Notes: generated by a model not told the origin, from the letters alone. Positions 36,210-45,348 are shown, numbered from the stretch's first letter. The stretch is DNA of 64,000 bases from Mesorhizobium sp. Pch-S (GCF_004136315.1 NZ_CP029562.1:4921501-4985500), one strand, 5' to 3'. Program-made: numbers and translations.

Positions 36210-36246
36210 GTCCAGACAGTCGACAGCATCGCACGGCTGTCTGGAC
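36210..36246 (-). other. Stem-loop between mesD and flavin reductase
   Basis: GTCCAGACAG (36210-36219) and CTGTCTGGAC (36237-36246) form a perfect 10-bp stem with a 17-base loop in the 137-bp gap. No T-run in transcript sense, so processing or stability is likelier than termination. Confidence 0.45.
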
Positions 36247-36258
36247 GTGCCCCAGTCG

Positions 36259-37293
36259 TCAGGCCTGGGCTGTGAGTTCTTTTCGAACGATTTCCGCGCC
36301 TGCACTCAAGGCATTCAGCTTGCCTCTGGCTACTCGACGGGAGAGGGGGGCCATGCCGCAATTGGTGCAGGGGCACAGTTTGTCGGCATCGACAAACTGA
36401 AGTGCTCTTCGCAGAGTACCGGCCACCTCCTCCGGCGTCTCAATGACATCGCTTGCCACGTCGATGGCCCCGACCATCACTTTCTTTCCGCGAACAAGTT
36501 CGATGAGATCCATTGGAACGTGAGAGTTGTGGCATTCCAGGGAGATCATGCCGATGCTGGATTTCTGCAGCTTGGGGAAAGATTCCTCATATTGCCGCCA
36601 TTCCGACCCGAGAGTCTTCTTCCAGTCTGTGTTGGCCTTGATGCCATACCCGTAGCAGATATGAACGGCAGTTTCGCACTTGAGCCCTTCGATTGCCTTT
36701 TCCAGGGTGGCAACTCCCCAATCGTTCACCTCGTCAAAGAACACATTGAATGCGGGCTCATCGAACTGGATGATATCGACGCCGGCAGTCTCCAGTTCCC
36801 TGGCTTCCTGATTGAGGATCTTGGCGAATTCCCAGGCCAGTTTTTCTCGGCTCTTATAGTGATTGTCAAAAAGCGTATCGATCATGGTCATCGGACCCGG
36901 CAGAGCCCATTTGATAGGCTGCTTGGTCTGCCGGCGCAGGAACTTGGCGTCTTCAACGAAAACCGGCTTTTGGCGCGACACCGCGCCGACGACTGTCGGG
37001 ACGCTCGCATCATAGCGATCCCGAATTCTGACGGTCTCGCGTTTTTCGAAATCAACCCCGTCCAGGTGCTCGATGAACGTCGTGACGAAATGCTGGCGCG
37101 TCTGCTCGCCGTCGCTGACGATATCGATGCCTGCCTGTCGCTGATCGTCGAGGGACAAACGCAAAGCGTCCTGCTTGCCTTCGATCAACTCCTCATCCTG
37201 CAGTTTCCAGGGTGACCAGAGTTTCTCCGGCTGGGCAAGCCACGAGGGTTTTGGCAAGCTGCCGGCGGTAGACGTGGGCAACAGTGTTTTCAT
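36259..37293 (-). CDS. mesD: MesD-type methionine synthase (core-MetE, lacks N-terminal folate domain)
   Basis: 344 aa from the ATG at 37293. It matches only the catalytic C-terminal half of MetE: STAGSLPKPSWL, SDGEQTRQHFVTTFIEHLDGV, LPGPMTMIDTLFD, DIIQFDEPAFN and the zinc-site elements VHICYGYG and LCPCTNCGMAPL. Core-MetE proteins linked to a DUF1852 partner (MesX, encoded upstream) define MesD, described by Price and co-workers as a folate-independent methionine synthase that needs oxygen and has an unknown methyl donor. A cobalamin riboswitch precedes the mesX-mesD pair, consistent with its role when MetH lacks B12. Confidence 0.88.
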   Translation of the reverse strand: MKTLLPTSTAGSLPKPSWLAQPEKLWSPWKLQDEELIEGKQDALRLSLDDQRQAGIDIVSDGEQTRQHFVTTFIEHLDGVDFEKRETVRIRDRYDASVPTVVGAVSRQKPVFVEDAKFLRRQTKQPIKWALPGPMTMIDTLFDNHYKSREKLAWEFAKILNQEARELETAGVDIIQFDEPAFNVFFDEVNDWGVATLEKAIEGLKCETAVHICYGYGIKANTDWKKTLGSEWRQYEESFPKLQKSSIGMISLECHNSHVPMDLIELVRGKKVMVGAIDVASDVIETPEEVAGTLRRALQFVDADKLCPCTNCGMAPLSRRVARGKLNALSAGAEIVRKELTAQA

Positions 37294-37319
37294 GATAGGC
37301 AGCCTTGTCTTTTGGTTGG

Positions 37320-38369
37320 TCAGCGAACGTGATTGACGGACCACTGCTCGAGGATGGACTTGTATGGTTTGATGAAGTGCTCCTCGGCGAACTTTCCCTG
37401 CTCGATCGCCAGCCGGCTACGCTCTTCCCGATCGTAGACGATGCGGGTCAATGAATAATCCTGGTGTTTCAGACTTGGCTGGTAGCACGCCCCTGCCGAC
37501 GAGTTGGCGTTGTAGATCTCGGGTCGATAGATCTTCTGAAAAGTCTCCATCGTACTGATGGTGCCGATCAGCTCAAGATTGGTGTATTCTGCAAGCAGGT
37601 CGCCGATAAAATAGAAAGCCAGAGGCGCTACGCTATTCGATGGCATAAAATAGCGGACCTGCATTCCCATTTTCTGAAAGTAGTGGTCCGTCGAAGACAA
37701 TTCATCTTGCCGGTACTCAACGCCCAATACAGGGTGCTGATTTTTGGTGCGGTGATATGTCTTGCTGCTTGAAGCGCTCAGACATATGACCGGAGGTTTG
37801 GAAAAATGCTTCTTGTAGGCATCTGAGCTCAGGAAGCTTCTGAACAGGTTTCCATGCAGATCTCCGAAATTTTCCGGCATGCTGAATTCCGGGCGGTTCT
37901 TGTTGTGCTCCGGCAGCAATACGCTGAAGTCGTAGTCTCGCACGTAGGAGGAGAAATTGTTCCCCACAATGCCTTGGATCCGCTCGTTCGTCTTTCGGTC
38001 AACGATGTTTGTTTTCAATATTTCAATTATCGGGAAGGCATTGTTGTTGCCTTCGGCGCCAATAATCATCTCAACCGAAATGATGTCGAGTTCGACAGAA
38101 TAACGATCGCCCTTGGGGTTGTCCCAATGCGCCAGGGCATTGAAACGATTGTCGATCATCCTCAAGGCATTGCGCAGGTTTTCCTGGCGGTTCTCCCCTC
38201 GGGCCAGATTGGCGAAATTGGTCGTGATACGCGTATTGTCCGATGGGCGATAATCCTCGTCGAAACGAATACTCTTGAGGCGAAACGTAAAGTCGTCACT
38301 AATTGTGACCTGCCGGCGAGCGACAAGGGCCATGCGGGGAGTGGCGACTTGAATTTTGGGTTGAGACAC
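37320..38369 (-). CDS. mesX: MesX (DUF1852), partner of MesD
   Basis: 349 aa from a GTG at 38369 with GGGGTAAG upstream; an ATG 12 codons later is an alternative. Recognised as DUF1852 from DFTFRLKSIRFDEDYRPSDNTRITTNFANLARGENRQENLRNALRMIDNRFNALAHWDNP and association with mesD. It is required for MesD function in Acinetobacter; its biochemical role is unclear. Base composition is visibly more AT-rich and codon use looser than in neighbours, suggesting later acquisition. Its leader carries a cobalamin riboswitch. Confidence 0.87.
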   Translation of the reverse strand: MSQPKIQVATPRMALVARRQVTISDDFTFRLKSIRFDEDYRPSDNTRITTNFANLARGENRQENLRNALRMIDNRFNALAHWDNPKGDRYSVELDIISVEMIIGAEGNNNAFPIIEILKTNIVDRKTNERIQGIVGNNFSSYVRDYDFSVLLPEHNKNRPEFSMPENFGDLHGNLFRSFLSSDAYKKHFSKPPVICLSASSSKTYHRTKNQHPVLGVEYRQDELSSTDHYFQKMGMQVRYFMPSNSVAPLAFYFIGDLLAEYTNLELIGTISTMETFQKIYRPEIYNANSSAGACYQPSLKHQDYSLTRIVYDREERSRLAIEQGKFAEEHFIKPYKSILEQWSVNHVR

Positions 38370-38483
38370 GACTTACCCCAATGAGTTGGGGGCATGGGTC
38401 AGCGGACACATAGCAAGGCGGTCCGCTACGCGGCCTCCGCTACGGCACACCGGGACACCCCGCCCGTGGACGTTGTTTCGCCA

Positions 38484-38680
38484 AGGCAGGTCTCCTGGCT
38501 CGCGGGTCATCGCTTCTGTCCGTCTTCCCAGGGTTTCACCCCAGTGACATTCTGGACGTCAGCTCACCGCTTACAGTTGCGGGGGCAGCTTCGGCTTTCC
38601 CGAATATGACGGGGCACCGACTTCCCTCTTAGCCCCGGCGCGTTGCACGCAACGACCGGGGAACCTAGACGCCTGCACCT
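38484..38680 (-). promoter_or_regulatory. Cobalamin riboswitch in the mesX-mesD leader
   Basis: Read on the minus strand, the conserved elements appear in order: AAGAGGGAAGTCGGTG, GCTGCCCCCGCAACTGT, GTCACTGGG (B12 box area) with CCTGGGAAG, and AGCCAGGAGACCTGCC (plus 38485-38500). All match the cobalamin aptamer consensus. About 115 bases lie between the aptamer and the GTG of mesX. A CGGGACACCCCGCCCG segment (38451-38466) between aptamer and gene recurs exactly behind the nrdA riboswitch. Expected effect: B12 turns mesXD off. Confidence 0.95.
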
Positions 38681-38710
38681 TCCTGCAATTGTCAGATGAA
38701 GTCAATAGCG

Positions 38711-38728
38711 CATAAAGAAATGTTTATA
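38711..38728. promoter_or_regulatory. ATAAAG-type palindrome upstream of the mesX leader
   Basis: CATAAAGA-AA-TGTTTATA (8-2-8) lies in an AT-rich patch just upstream of the riboswitch. The same architecture, CATAAAGA-CA-TCTTTATG, lies upstream of metH (50828-50845). Such palindromes resemble operators of ArsR-type methionine/SAH regulators. Confidence 0.5.
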
Positions 38729-38817
38729 TCTTTATCGCGTGCGTCAGCGTCGGATTTCGCGGCTCCGGCATGTCCCGGTTCCATCCTGCTTGTCGTGCAG
38801 TTGCACGCAGCATCACG

Positions 38818-39783
38818 TCACGCCGGTCGTTTCTTCAGCGGGATGATGTTCGGCGCTGCCTCAGCCTCTGCGGCGTCGCGGCCAACCGCTTCGCCGCGGG
38901 CAAGCGTCCTGCGCGTGTTTCCCTCGGGGATGCCTGTGGCAAGCTCCTCGAAATAGCGTGCCGGGGTTGTTCCCAACATGCGCTTGAACATGGAGATGAA
39001 TGCGCTGACGCTGTCATAGCCGAGATCGCCGGCGATGTTGGTGACCGATTGGCCCTCGCCAAGACGCTGCAACGCCAGGCCGATATGAAGCTGTTGGCGC
39101 CAGCGAACGAACGACATGCCGGTTTCCCGCTGGAACAGCCGGCTCAACGTCCTGTTGCTGGCGCCGACGCGGGCGCCCCACTCGTCGATCGTGAAGCGCT
39201 GGTCCGGATGCTCGATCATCGCCTTGGTCAGCCGCAGAAGCCTCCTGTCGTTCGGCATGGGCAGATGGATCGGTTCCAGCGTTGCGGTCGCCAGTTCGTC
39301 GAGCAGCACGGCGATGAGCCTTCCCTCGCGCTCGCGGCCCATTGCGGCCGATGGCATCTCGCAGTCGAACCGCAGGATGAGCTCGTGCAGGAAAGGCTGG
39401 ACGAACAGGATGCCGCAATCCTGGTCGAGCGAAGCGGCCAGGTCAGCATCGATGTAGAGGTTGAGGATCTTGATATGTCCCGCGACCCGGCCGGCATGGG
39501 AGACATCGCCCGGTATCCACATGGCGCAATGCGGCGGGACGGTCCAGAGCCCGCCGGCGGCCCGCATCGTCAGCACGCCGCTGATGACACACATCAGCTG
39601 CGCCTTGTCGTGATGGTGGGGCTCCGTCTCGCCGACGAAAGTCGTTTCGGTGATCAGGCTGAAGACGGGGCGTGGCACATCATCCACGTGTCTGAAGCCC
39701 TGTATTCGCGGAAAATCCACCTGCTTCTCCCGATCCGGGTCAGCCAAGCCGACAGCGTATCCCAAACCTGTGCGGCATGTCAT
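38818..39783 (-). CDS. AraC-family regulator with cupin sensor domain
   Basis: 321 aa. N-terminal cupin-like domain (EPHHHDKAQLMCVISGVLTMRAAGGLWTVPPHCAMWIPGDVSH) and C-terminal AraC double helix-turn-helix (FTIDEWGARVGASNRTLSRLFQRETGMSFVRWRQQLHIGLALQRLGEGQSVTNIAGDLGYDSVSAFISMFKRMLGTTPARYF). The arrangement is that of NimR-like regulators, often of an adjacent efflux gene, but none is seen next to it. Target unknown. The 38729-38817 gap holds nothing else. Confidence 0.88.
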   Translation of the reverse strand: MTCRTGLGYAVGLADPDREKQVDFPRIQGFRHVDDVPRPVFSLITETTFVGETEPHHHDKAQLMCVISGVLTMRAAGGLWTVPPHCAMWIPGDVSHAGRVAGHIKILNLYIDADLAASLDQDCGILFVQPFLHELILRFDCEMPSAAMGREREGRLIAVLLDELATATLEPIHLPMPNDRRLLRLTKAMIEHPDQRFTIDEWGARVGASNRTLSRLFQRETGMSFVRWRQQLHIGLALQRLGEGQSVTNIAGDLGYDSVSAFISMFKRMLGTTPARYFEELATGIPEGNTRRTLARGEAVGRDAAEAEAAPNIIPLKKRPA

Positions 39784-39801
39784 CGAGGCTCAGGGAGCCT
39801 A

Positions 39802-40188
39802 TCATCCGGCACGCGCCTCGAGCAGCACAAGCATGCCTCTGGCTGCCGCTCGCCTCTCGTCCGTCTCAAAAAGAACGGAGAAGCCGAACGCCTTGCTCGC
39901 GGTCACCGCCGCCAGCCGCACCGCCGCGCTGGTGGGTTTCTTGCCCTCGATCACGATCATGGCACGGCAGTACTTCCTGAAACGATCCTTTGTCCGCTTG
40001 AAGAACAGGGCCTTTTCCCTGCGCTCCTCGGCTGTTTCCGCGTGATGGTCGTCCGGTGCGTGATCGGTGATCAGGACGAACGGCGCCTGCCGGTCCAGAA
40101 GCCCTTCGAGTTCGGCGAGGATCGAGGCAGGCGATTGTCCTTCCTCCCGCGCGAAGACAAGCGGGAAGCGCGTATCGTCCAGGAACAT
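39802..40188 (-). CDS. Hypothetical protein, 128 aa
   Basis: Start chosen at 40188 (MFLDDTRFPLVFAREEGQSPASILAELEGLLDRQAPFVLITDHAPDDHHAETAEERREKALFFKRTKDRFRKYCRAMIVIEGKKP...), with AAGGAAA upstream. It looks like a small soluble alpha/beta protein, with a repeated beta-strand pattern (FVLITDH, AMIVIEG, FGFSVLFETDE). It ends 18 bp before the AraC gene on the same strand. Function unknown. Confidence 0.65.
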   Translation of the reverse strand: MFLDDTRFPLVFAREEGQSPASILAELEGLLDRQAPFVLITDHAPDDHHAETAEERREKALFFKRTKDRFRKYCRAMIVIEGKKPTSAAVRLAAVTASKAFGFSVLFETDERRAAARGMLVLLEARAG

Positions 40189-40356
40189 TGATCTGTTTCC
40201 TTCAGCTGACCAGGTCGATCGGCGGACCTGCCGATGGCATGAGCGATATCCCAAGCATGCCACAGCGGCGTCCGGGCTGCTCTCGCGCCCCTGCCAACAA
40301 ATCCCGTGAACCCGCCATTGCGGTTTCGCGCGGACTTTCCTGTCAGATATGGCCCG

Positions 40357-41331
40357 TCAGATATGGATAGCTGCCGTCCGCAGCTCCGACGGGCTCTGGC
40401 CGTGGAACTTCTTGAAGGTCCTGGCAAAGTGCGAGGCACTTTCGAATCCCGCTTCCAGGGCAATCTCCAGCATGGAAGCATCGGTGTTTGCGACAAGCGC
40501 CTTGGCATGGATCAGCCGCACGCGCTTGTAGGCATTGGCTGGCGACATTCCCGCCTTTTCCTTGAAAAGGCGCTCGAGTTGGCGCCGGCTCACGCCTACT
40601 TGCCGTGCCAGTTGGGTGATCGGGATGCGGTCGTTGATATGCTGCTCCATCGCCAGCAGCGTCGCCTTGATACGGACGTCCTCCGCTTCGTCGGCAAATG
40701 TGCGCCTCGCCTGCAGATGGAAGGGGGAGCGGGCGTGGTCGATCTGGAGGACTTCCAGCGCGTTGCGTTCGGCATCCTCGCTGATGTGGCTGCGCACGAT
40801 CAGCGCCGCCATGTCGGCCGCGCTGCTGCCGCCGGCGCACGAGCCACGGTTCTCGTCGAGATGGAAGATCCTGTCCGAGCGGACGACATGGTCGGGAAAC
40901 CGGTCCTGGAAGTCGCGCGCATGGAGCCAGCTGACACAGCACTCGTGGTTCTTCATGAGACCGGCATCAGCCAGGATGAACGTGCCGGTGCACAGGCCAA
41001 TGAGCGGTACGTTTGCTGCTGCAGCGCGACGCAGATAACGCGTCGTCTCGGCATCGACGGGCTCCTCCACATTGAGCAGTCCGCCGACCACCACGATATG
41101 GCTGAAATGGGCCGGGTCCACGAAACCGGACGTCGGAACGACCTGCACGCCGCAGCTCGATTTCACGGGGTTCTTCGAACTTGCCAGCACATGCCAGTCC
41201 GCGCTGACGCGACCCGACCGGTCGAGTTCGTCGCTTGCCAGCCGCAGCGTGTCGATGAACAGCGCGAAGGCCGACAGGGTGAAGGAGCGGCCGAGGATAA
41301 AACCCACGCGCAGCTTTGCTGGGGAATTCAT
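40357..41331 (-). CDS. GlxA/GbdR-like AraC-family regulator with DJ-1/PfpI sensor domain
   Basis: 324 aa from the ATG at 41331 (AGGAG upstream). N-terminal DJ-1/PfpI-like domain (LRVGFILGRSFTLSAFALFIDTLRLASDE ... VPLIGLCTGTFILADAGLM) and C-terminal AraC domain (ITQLARQVGVSRRQLERLFKEKAGMSPANAYKRVRLIHAKALV ... SMLEIALEAGFESASHFARTFKKFHGQSPSELR). GbdR of Pseudomonas has the same layout and activates glycine betaine catabolism. Position next to the Rieske/FdhA operon suggests a similar task. Confidence 0.86.
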   Translation of the reverse strand: MNSPAKLRVGFILGRSFTLSAFALFIDTLRLASDELDRSGRVSADWHVLASSKNPVKSSCGVQVVPTSGFVDPAHFSHIVVVGGLLNVEEPVDAETTRYLRRAAAANVPLIGLCTGTFILADAGLMKNHECCVSWLHARDFQDRFPDHVVRSDRIFHLDENRGSCAGGSSAADMAALIVRSHISEDAERNALEVLQIDHARSPFHLQARRTFADEAEDVRIKATLLAMEQHINDRIPITQLARQVGVSRRQLERLFKEKAGMSPANAYKRVRLIHAKALVANTDASMLEIALEAGFESASHFARTFKKFHGQSPSELRTAAIHI

Positions 41332-41450
41332 GGATCTATCTCCTGGCTCGAACACAATCCGGCAGCCTCCCGTTCCCATCGGAAAGCGGCGCAGGCCACC
41401 GGTTCTCCCAAAGCCTGCGCCAAGGCTGCGACATTTTTAGGTCGTACCGA

Positions 41451-42641
41451 TCAGGCAGCTTTCGAAATATCGCCATGCGGGTCAAGCACGTACTTGACCG
41501 CCGCGCCCTGGTCGAAGCTCTCGTAGCCTCGCGCGGCGTCCTCGAGCGAGATCACCCTGGCGTTGACGATATCGGCGATCGGCAGGCGGTCATGCAGGAT
41601 GGCCTGCATCAATTGCCGATTGTATTTGAGCACCGGCGTCTGCCCGGTGTGGAAGGATTGCGCCTTGGCCCAGCCGAGTCCAAGACGCAGCGAGAGGCTG
41701 CCGTGCTTGGCAGCCGCGTCGACGGCACCTGGGTCTTCCGTCACATAGAGCCCGGGAATGCCGATCGAGCCGGCAGCACGGGTGATCTCCATCATTTGGT
41801 TCAGCACGATCGCCGGCTGCTCGCCGCCGCTATGGCCGCGGGCCTCGAAACCGACCGCGTCGATCGCGCAATCGACTTCGTTGGAGCCGGTGATTTCAGC
41901 GATCATGTCGCCCAGCCTGTCGCTTTTGGAAAGATCGACGGCTTCGAAACCCACCCTGGCGGCATGGGCAAGCCGCTCCTTGTTGAAGTCGCCGACCATG
42001 ACCACGGCAGCACCCAGGATTCGCGCCGAAGCGGCCGCGGCGAGGCCAACCGGTCCGGCTCCGGCAACATAGACGATTGAGCCGACACCGGCGCCGGCGC
42101 GGACAGCGCCATGGAAGCCGGTCGGCAGGATATCGGACAGCATGGTCAGATCGCGGATCTTTTCCATCGCACGGTCGCGATCGGGGAACTTCAGCAGGTT
42201 GAAGTCGGCATAGGGCACCATGACGTAGCGGGCCTGACCACCGATCCAGCCGCCCATGTCGACATAGCCATACGCGCCGCCGGCGCGGGACGGATTCACG
42301 GTCAGGCACACGCCCGTGTCCTGTCCCTTGCAGCAGCGGCAACGTCCGCAGGCTACGTTGAAGGGCACGGAGACGATATCGCCGACCTCGAGCATTTCGA
42401 CGTCGCTGCCTTTTTCGATCACCTCGCCGGTGATCTCGTGGCCGAGTACCAGGCCTGCCTCGGCCGTGGTGCGACCGCGAACCATGTGCTGATCGGACCC
42501 GCAGATGTTGGTCGAAACCACCTTGAGGATCACCGCATGCTCGATGCGCCGGCCATCCGGGGCTGCGAATTTGGGATCCTCGATGTCCTGGACTTCGACC
42601 CTGCCTGGGCCGAGATAGACCACGCCTCTGTTCCTGCTCAT
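41451..42641 (-). CDS. fdhA: Glutathione-independent formaldehyde dehydrogenase (zinc, NAD)
   Basis: 396 aa. Zinc alcohol dehydrogenase fold: catalytic zinc ligands in STNICGSDQHMVRGR and LGHEITGEV, structural zinc Cys cluster ACGRCRCCKGQDTGVC, Rossmann motif VYVAGAGPVGLAAAASARIL. Length and the VNPSRAGGAYGYVDMGGWIGGQARYVMVPYADFNLLKFPD segment match the FdhA family that oxidises formaldehyde without glutathione. It is the natural sink for formaldehyde released by the oxidative N-demethylases in this operon. Confidence 0.92.
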   Translation of the reverse strand: MSRNRGVVYLGPGRVEVQDIEDPKFAAPDGRRIEHAVILKVVSTNICGSDQHMVRGRTTAEAGLVLGHEITGEVIEKGSDVEMLEVGDIVSVPFNVACGRCRCCKGQDTGVCLTVNPSRAGGAYGYVDMGGWIGGQARYVMVPYADFNLLKFPDRDRAMEKIRDLTMLSDILPTGFHGAVRAGAGVGSIVYVAGAGPVGLAAAASARILGAAVVMVGDFNKERLAHAARVGFEAVDLSKSDRLGDMIAEITGSNEVDCAIDAVGFEARGHSGGEQPAIVLNQMMEITRAAGSIGIPGLYVTEDPGAVDAAAKHGSLSLRLGLGWAKAQSFHTGQTPVLKYNRQLMQAILHDRLPIADIVNARVISLEDAARGYESFDQGAAVKYVLDPHGDISKAA

Positions 42642-42678
42642 CCTATCCTCCCTGTTCGATTTCCAGCCGAGTCATTCG

Positions 42679-43908
42679 CTACGGACGGGCGATCTCCTCC
42701 AGATACCAGTTGATGTAGCGAAGCTCGTTGTTCTCCATCGGCGCGATCGGGCCGGGCACGAAATAGTGCGAGCGCACGCCGCGCGCGGTGTGCTCGATGA
42801 TCTTCTTGTCCTCCTCGGTGGTGACCTTCCAGAGCCAGGTCAGCTTTTCCAGGTCGTAGTCACGGCCTTCCTCGGCGTCGCCACGCACGAGCCAGATCAG
42901 CTCCATCTCGCATGTATCGGCGGTCTTCGGAATGAAGCGGTAGATCATGCCATGATCGGGGTAGCAGACGAGGAAGGTGCTGCCGCCGAGATGGATCGAG
43001 GTGACGCCGCCGTCATACTCGCTGAACCGGCCCATCAGCGGCGCAATCGGCTTGCCGTCCTGGCTGCCGGTGGAGACGCCGTCATAGAGTGCATAGCGGA
43101 ACGTGTGGATCGCCTCCTGACCCGCTGCCGAGTTCTGCCAGCGATCGCCGCTGACCACGTCGATACCCAGCGCGCAGGTCCGCGCCTCCATTGCCTGGTT
43201 GAGCTTCTCGATCATCTCGAGCGGCTGCTCCAGGGCATGGGTCTGGGAATATTCGGGATGAGCCGGTCCGCAATGATAACACTCGACGTAGTTTTCGACA
43301 GCCAGCTTCCAGTTGGCCTGCAGCGGATAGAGTTCGCGATGCGCCACCTTCGCTTCGCCCCAGCCATACTGGCCGCAACTGGTGCGCAGTGATTGCTCGA
43401 TCGGATCGAAGTCGAGCGGCGTCTCGGCGAAGGAGATGAAGACGAGCCCGGACGCGACCCGAACGTGCAATTTCTTCAGCCCGTGTTCGTTGCGGTCGAA
43501 GTCCTTCGGCATCAGCCGCGCGGCGCGCAGCGAGCCGTCATTGCTGTAGGTCCAGGCGTGGTACGGGCAGACGAAGAAGCGTGCGTTGCCCTTCGGCTTG
43601 GTGCAGACCTCGGCGCCGCGATGCCGGCACACATTGAGCATCGCGTGGATCGCGCCATCGGCGGCACGTGTCAGGATGATCTGCTCGTCGCCCAGCCGGA
43701 ACAGCTCGAAGTCGCCTGCATTGGGAATGACGCTCGCATGCGCCAGGCAATGCCAGTGCCGGCGAAACAGGCGTTCCATGTCGCGCTCGAAGATCGCGGG
43801 ATCCATGTAGAACGGCCGGACCAGGCCATGACCCGGCCGGTGCGCTGCGATCAGGTCGCCGATCCTGTCATCGGCGGCGGATGTCTGTTGAAGATGCAAG
43901 ATGCTCAT
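42679..43908 (-). CDS. Rieske non-heme iron oxygenase, second demethylase-type alpha subunit
   Basis: 409 aa. Rieske ligands CRHRG and CPYHAW (residues about 88-112) and the mononuclear-iron facial triad region NYVECYHCGPAHPEY are intact. It differs clearly from the other oxygenase of the operon but belongs to the same class as glycine betaine and stachydrine demethylases and choline-monooxygenase-like enzymes. It likely removes a methyl group from a second quaternary or tertiary amine as formaldehyde, using the reductase encoded upstream. Substrate unproven. Confidence 0.87.
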   Translation of the reverse strand: MSILHLQQTSAADDRIGDLIAAHRPGHGLVRPFYMDPAIFERDMERLFRRHWHCLAHASVIPNAGDFELFRLGDEQIILTRAADGAIHAMLNVCRHRGAEVCTKPKGNARFFVCPYHAWTYSNDGSLRAARLMPKDFDRNEHGLKKLHVRVASGLVFISFAETPLDFDPIEQSLRTSCGQYGWGEAKVAHRELYPLQANWKLAVENYVECYHCGPAHPEYSQTHALEQPLEMIEKLNQAMEARTCALGIDVVSGDRWQNSAAGQEAIHTFRYALYDGVSTGSQDGKPIAPLMGRFSEYDGGVTSIHLGGSTFLVCYPDHGMIYRFIPKTADTCEMELIWLVRGDAEEGRDYDLEKLTWLWKVTTEEDKKIIEHTARGVRSHYFVPGPIAPMENNELRYINWYLEEIARP

Positions 43909-43962
43909 CGCTGGCTGCTCATCATTGGCTTGGGAGGGCTGGCGTAGGGTTGGGTCTGATCT

Positions 43963-44241
43963 TCAAAGATTGGGAACGGGTCTGGGCCAGTCGTCCGAGC
44001 AGGCGACAGCCGCCAGAAGACTGCGAAGCACCGCAACGCCCGGGTGGAGTGACCCACGACGATCGATCAGCTCGATCTGTCGTTGCGCGGCAATCTCGAG
44101 ACAGATGCCTGGCGGCACGGACATCAGCCAGTCGGCAAAGACTTCTTCCGGCGGCGGCAGCGGCGAGATCGCTGCCATCGTCTTGGCGTCGACCTTATGC
44201 GGTCGCGTCGCGACCATTTTTTCGTCGTCGCGGGTGGTCAT
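43963..44241 (-). CDS. Hypothetical protein, 92 aa, in the Rieske operon
   Basis: Starts in an ATGA overlap with the reductase stop (44238-44241), so it is translationally coupled. Product MTTRDDEKMVATRPHKVDAKTMAAISPLPPPEEVFADWLMSVPPGICLEIAAQRQIELIDRRGSLHPGVAVLRSLLAAVACSDDWPRP has no recognised domain. The part PPEEVFADWLMSVPPG...AAQRQIELID resembles, in overall pattern, the 80-aa ORF in the nrd operon ([29 protein letters not shown]); possible common small family. Confidence 0.6.
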   Translation of the reverse strand: MTTRDDEKMVATRPHKVDAKTMAAISPLPPPEEVFADWLMSVPPGICLEIAAQRQIELIDRRGSLHPGVAVLRSLLAAVACSDDWPRPVPNL

Positions 44242-45338
44242 GCCTCGATCTCCAGTGGAGTGAGCGGTTTCGAGCAGCAGGCGAGGATGTAGCCGTCAGC
44301 GATCTCCTCATCGAGGATGCCGCCGTTGTGGTTCATCTCCACGTTGCCCGAGACCTTCCGGACACGACAGGTGCCGCACAGGCCGAACTCGCAGGCCGCC
44401 GAGATGCGAACGCCGCTGGCACGCGCGGCCTGAAGCACTGTCTGACCGGGGACACAGTGCCCATCGACATCGGAACTGGCGAAGCGGACCGGGAGTGCCG
44501 CCTCGGCAGGTTGTGCAGGGTTCGCCTCCGCCGCTCCCGGTGATGGCACCTCCACTGGCGGAGCGCCGAAACTCTCCTGATGATAGTGGGCCATGTCGAA
44601 GCCGGTGGCTTCCAGCATGGTGCGCACGGCGCGCATGAACGGATCCGGTCCGCAGCAGAACACCTCGCGTTCGTGGAAGTCGGGTGACAAAAGCGGCAAC
44701 CTGACGGCATCGATCCGTCCCATATGGCCGAACCAGCTTTCGCGGCTCGACCGCTCCTCGATCATGAAACCGAGCGACAGGCCGGGCATGTTGGCGCCGA
44801 GCAGCTCCAGTTCCTTGCGGAAGATGATCTCTTCCGGCCGCCGGGCGCAGTTGACGAAGGCGATGTCCGTCCATGGTGCGCAGTCGTTCAGCCAGCGCAG
44901 CATCGACATCATCGGCGTGATGCCGGAGCCCGCCGAAATGAAAAGATACTTCGCTGCGGCATGGTTGTGGTGCGAGAAATCGCCCGCCGGGCCGCGCGCC
45001 TTGATGCGCGACCCGCGCTTGAGATTGTCGAACATCCAACGCGTGCCGATGCTGCCGGCCTGCGCCTTGACGGTTATGGAGATCGAGAGCGGTCGCGACG
45101 GGGACGAGGCCAGCGTATAGGTGCGCATCAGCGGACCGTCGGCTGTCGGCAACTCCAGCGTGATGAACTGGCCCGGCTTGTAGCGGAACCAGGTCTGCGC
45201 ATCCGAGCGGAAGGTGAAGGTCTTCACGTCAGGCGCTTCGTCGGTGATGCCGGCCACTTCCAGCACCTGCAGGCGATCGTCCCATGGCACCATCTCGTCG
45301 AGATGGCGATAGAGGTGGATGCTCGTAACGGCGTTCAT
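44238..45338 (-). CDS. gbcB: GbcB-like ferredoxin-NAD(P)H reductase of Rieske oxygenase
   Basis: 366 aa from the ATG at 45338. FAD-binding motif RTYTLASSPSRP, NAD-binding GSGITPMMSMLRWL and GPDPFMRAVR, and a C-terminal plant-type [2Fe-2S] domain with CEFGLCGTCRVRKV ... CCS. This is the reductase layout of GbcB and other class IA partners. It lies 10 bp after gbcA and should serve both oxygenases of the operon. Confidence 0.9.
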   Translation of the reverse strand: MNAVTSIHLYRHLDEMVPWDDRLQVLEVAGITDEAPDVKTFTFRSDAQTWFRYKPGQFITLELPTADGPLMRTYTLASSPSRPLSISITVKAQAGSIGTRWMFDNLKRGSRIKARGPAGDFSHHNHAAAKYLFISAGSGITPMMSMLRWLNDCAPWTDIAFVNCARRPEEIIFRKELELLGANMPGLSLGFMIEERSSRESWFGHMGRIDAVRLPLLSPDFHEREVFCCGPDPFMRAVRTMLEATGFDMAHYHQESFGAPPVEVPSPGAAEANPAQPAEAALPVRFASSDVDGHCVPGQTVLQAARASGVRISAACEFGLCGTCRVRKVSGNVEMNHNGGILDEEIADGYILACCSKPLTPLEIEA

Positions 45339-45348
45339 TGGAGCGGCC

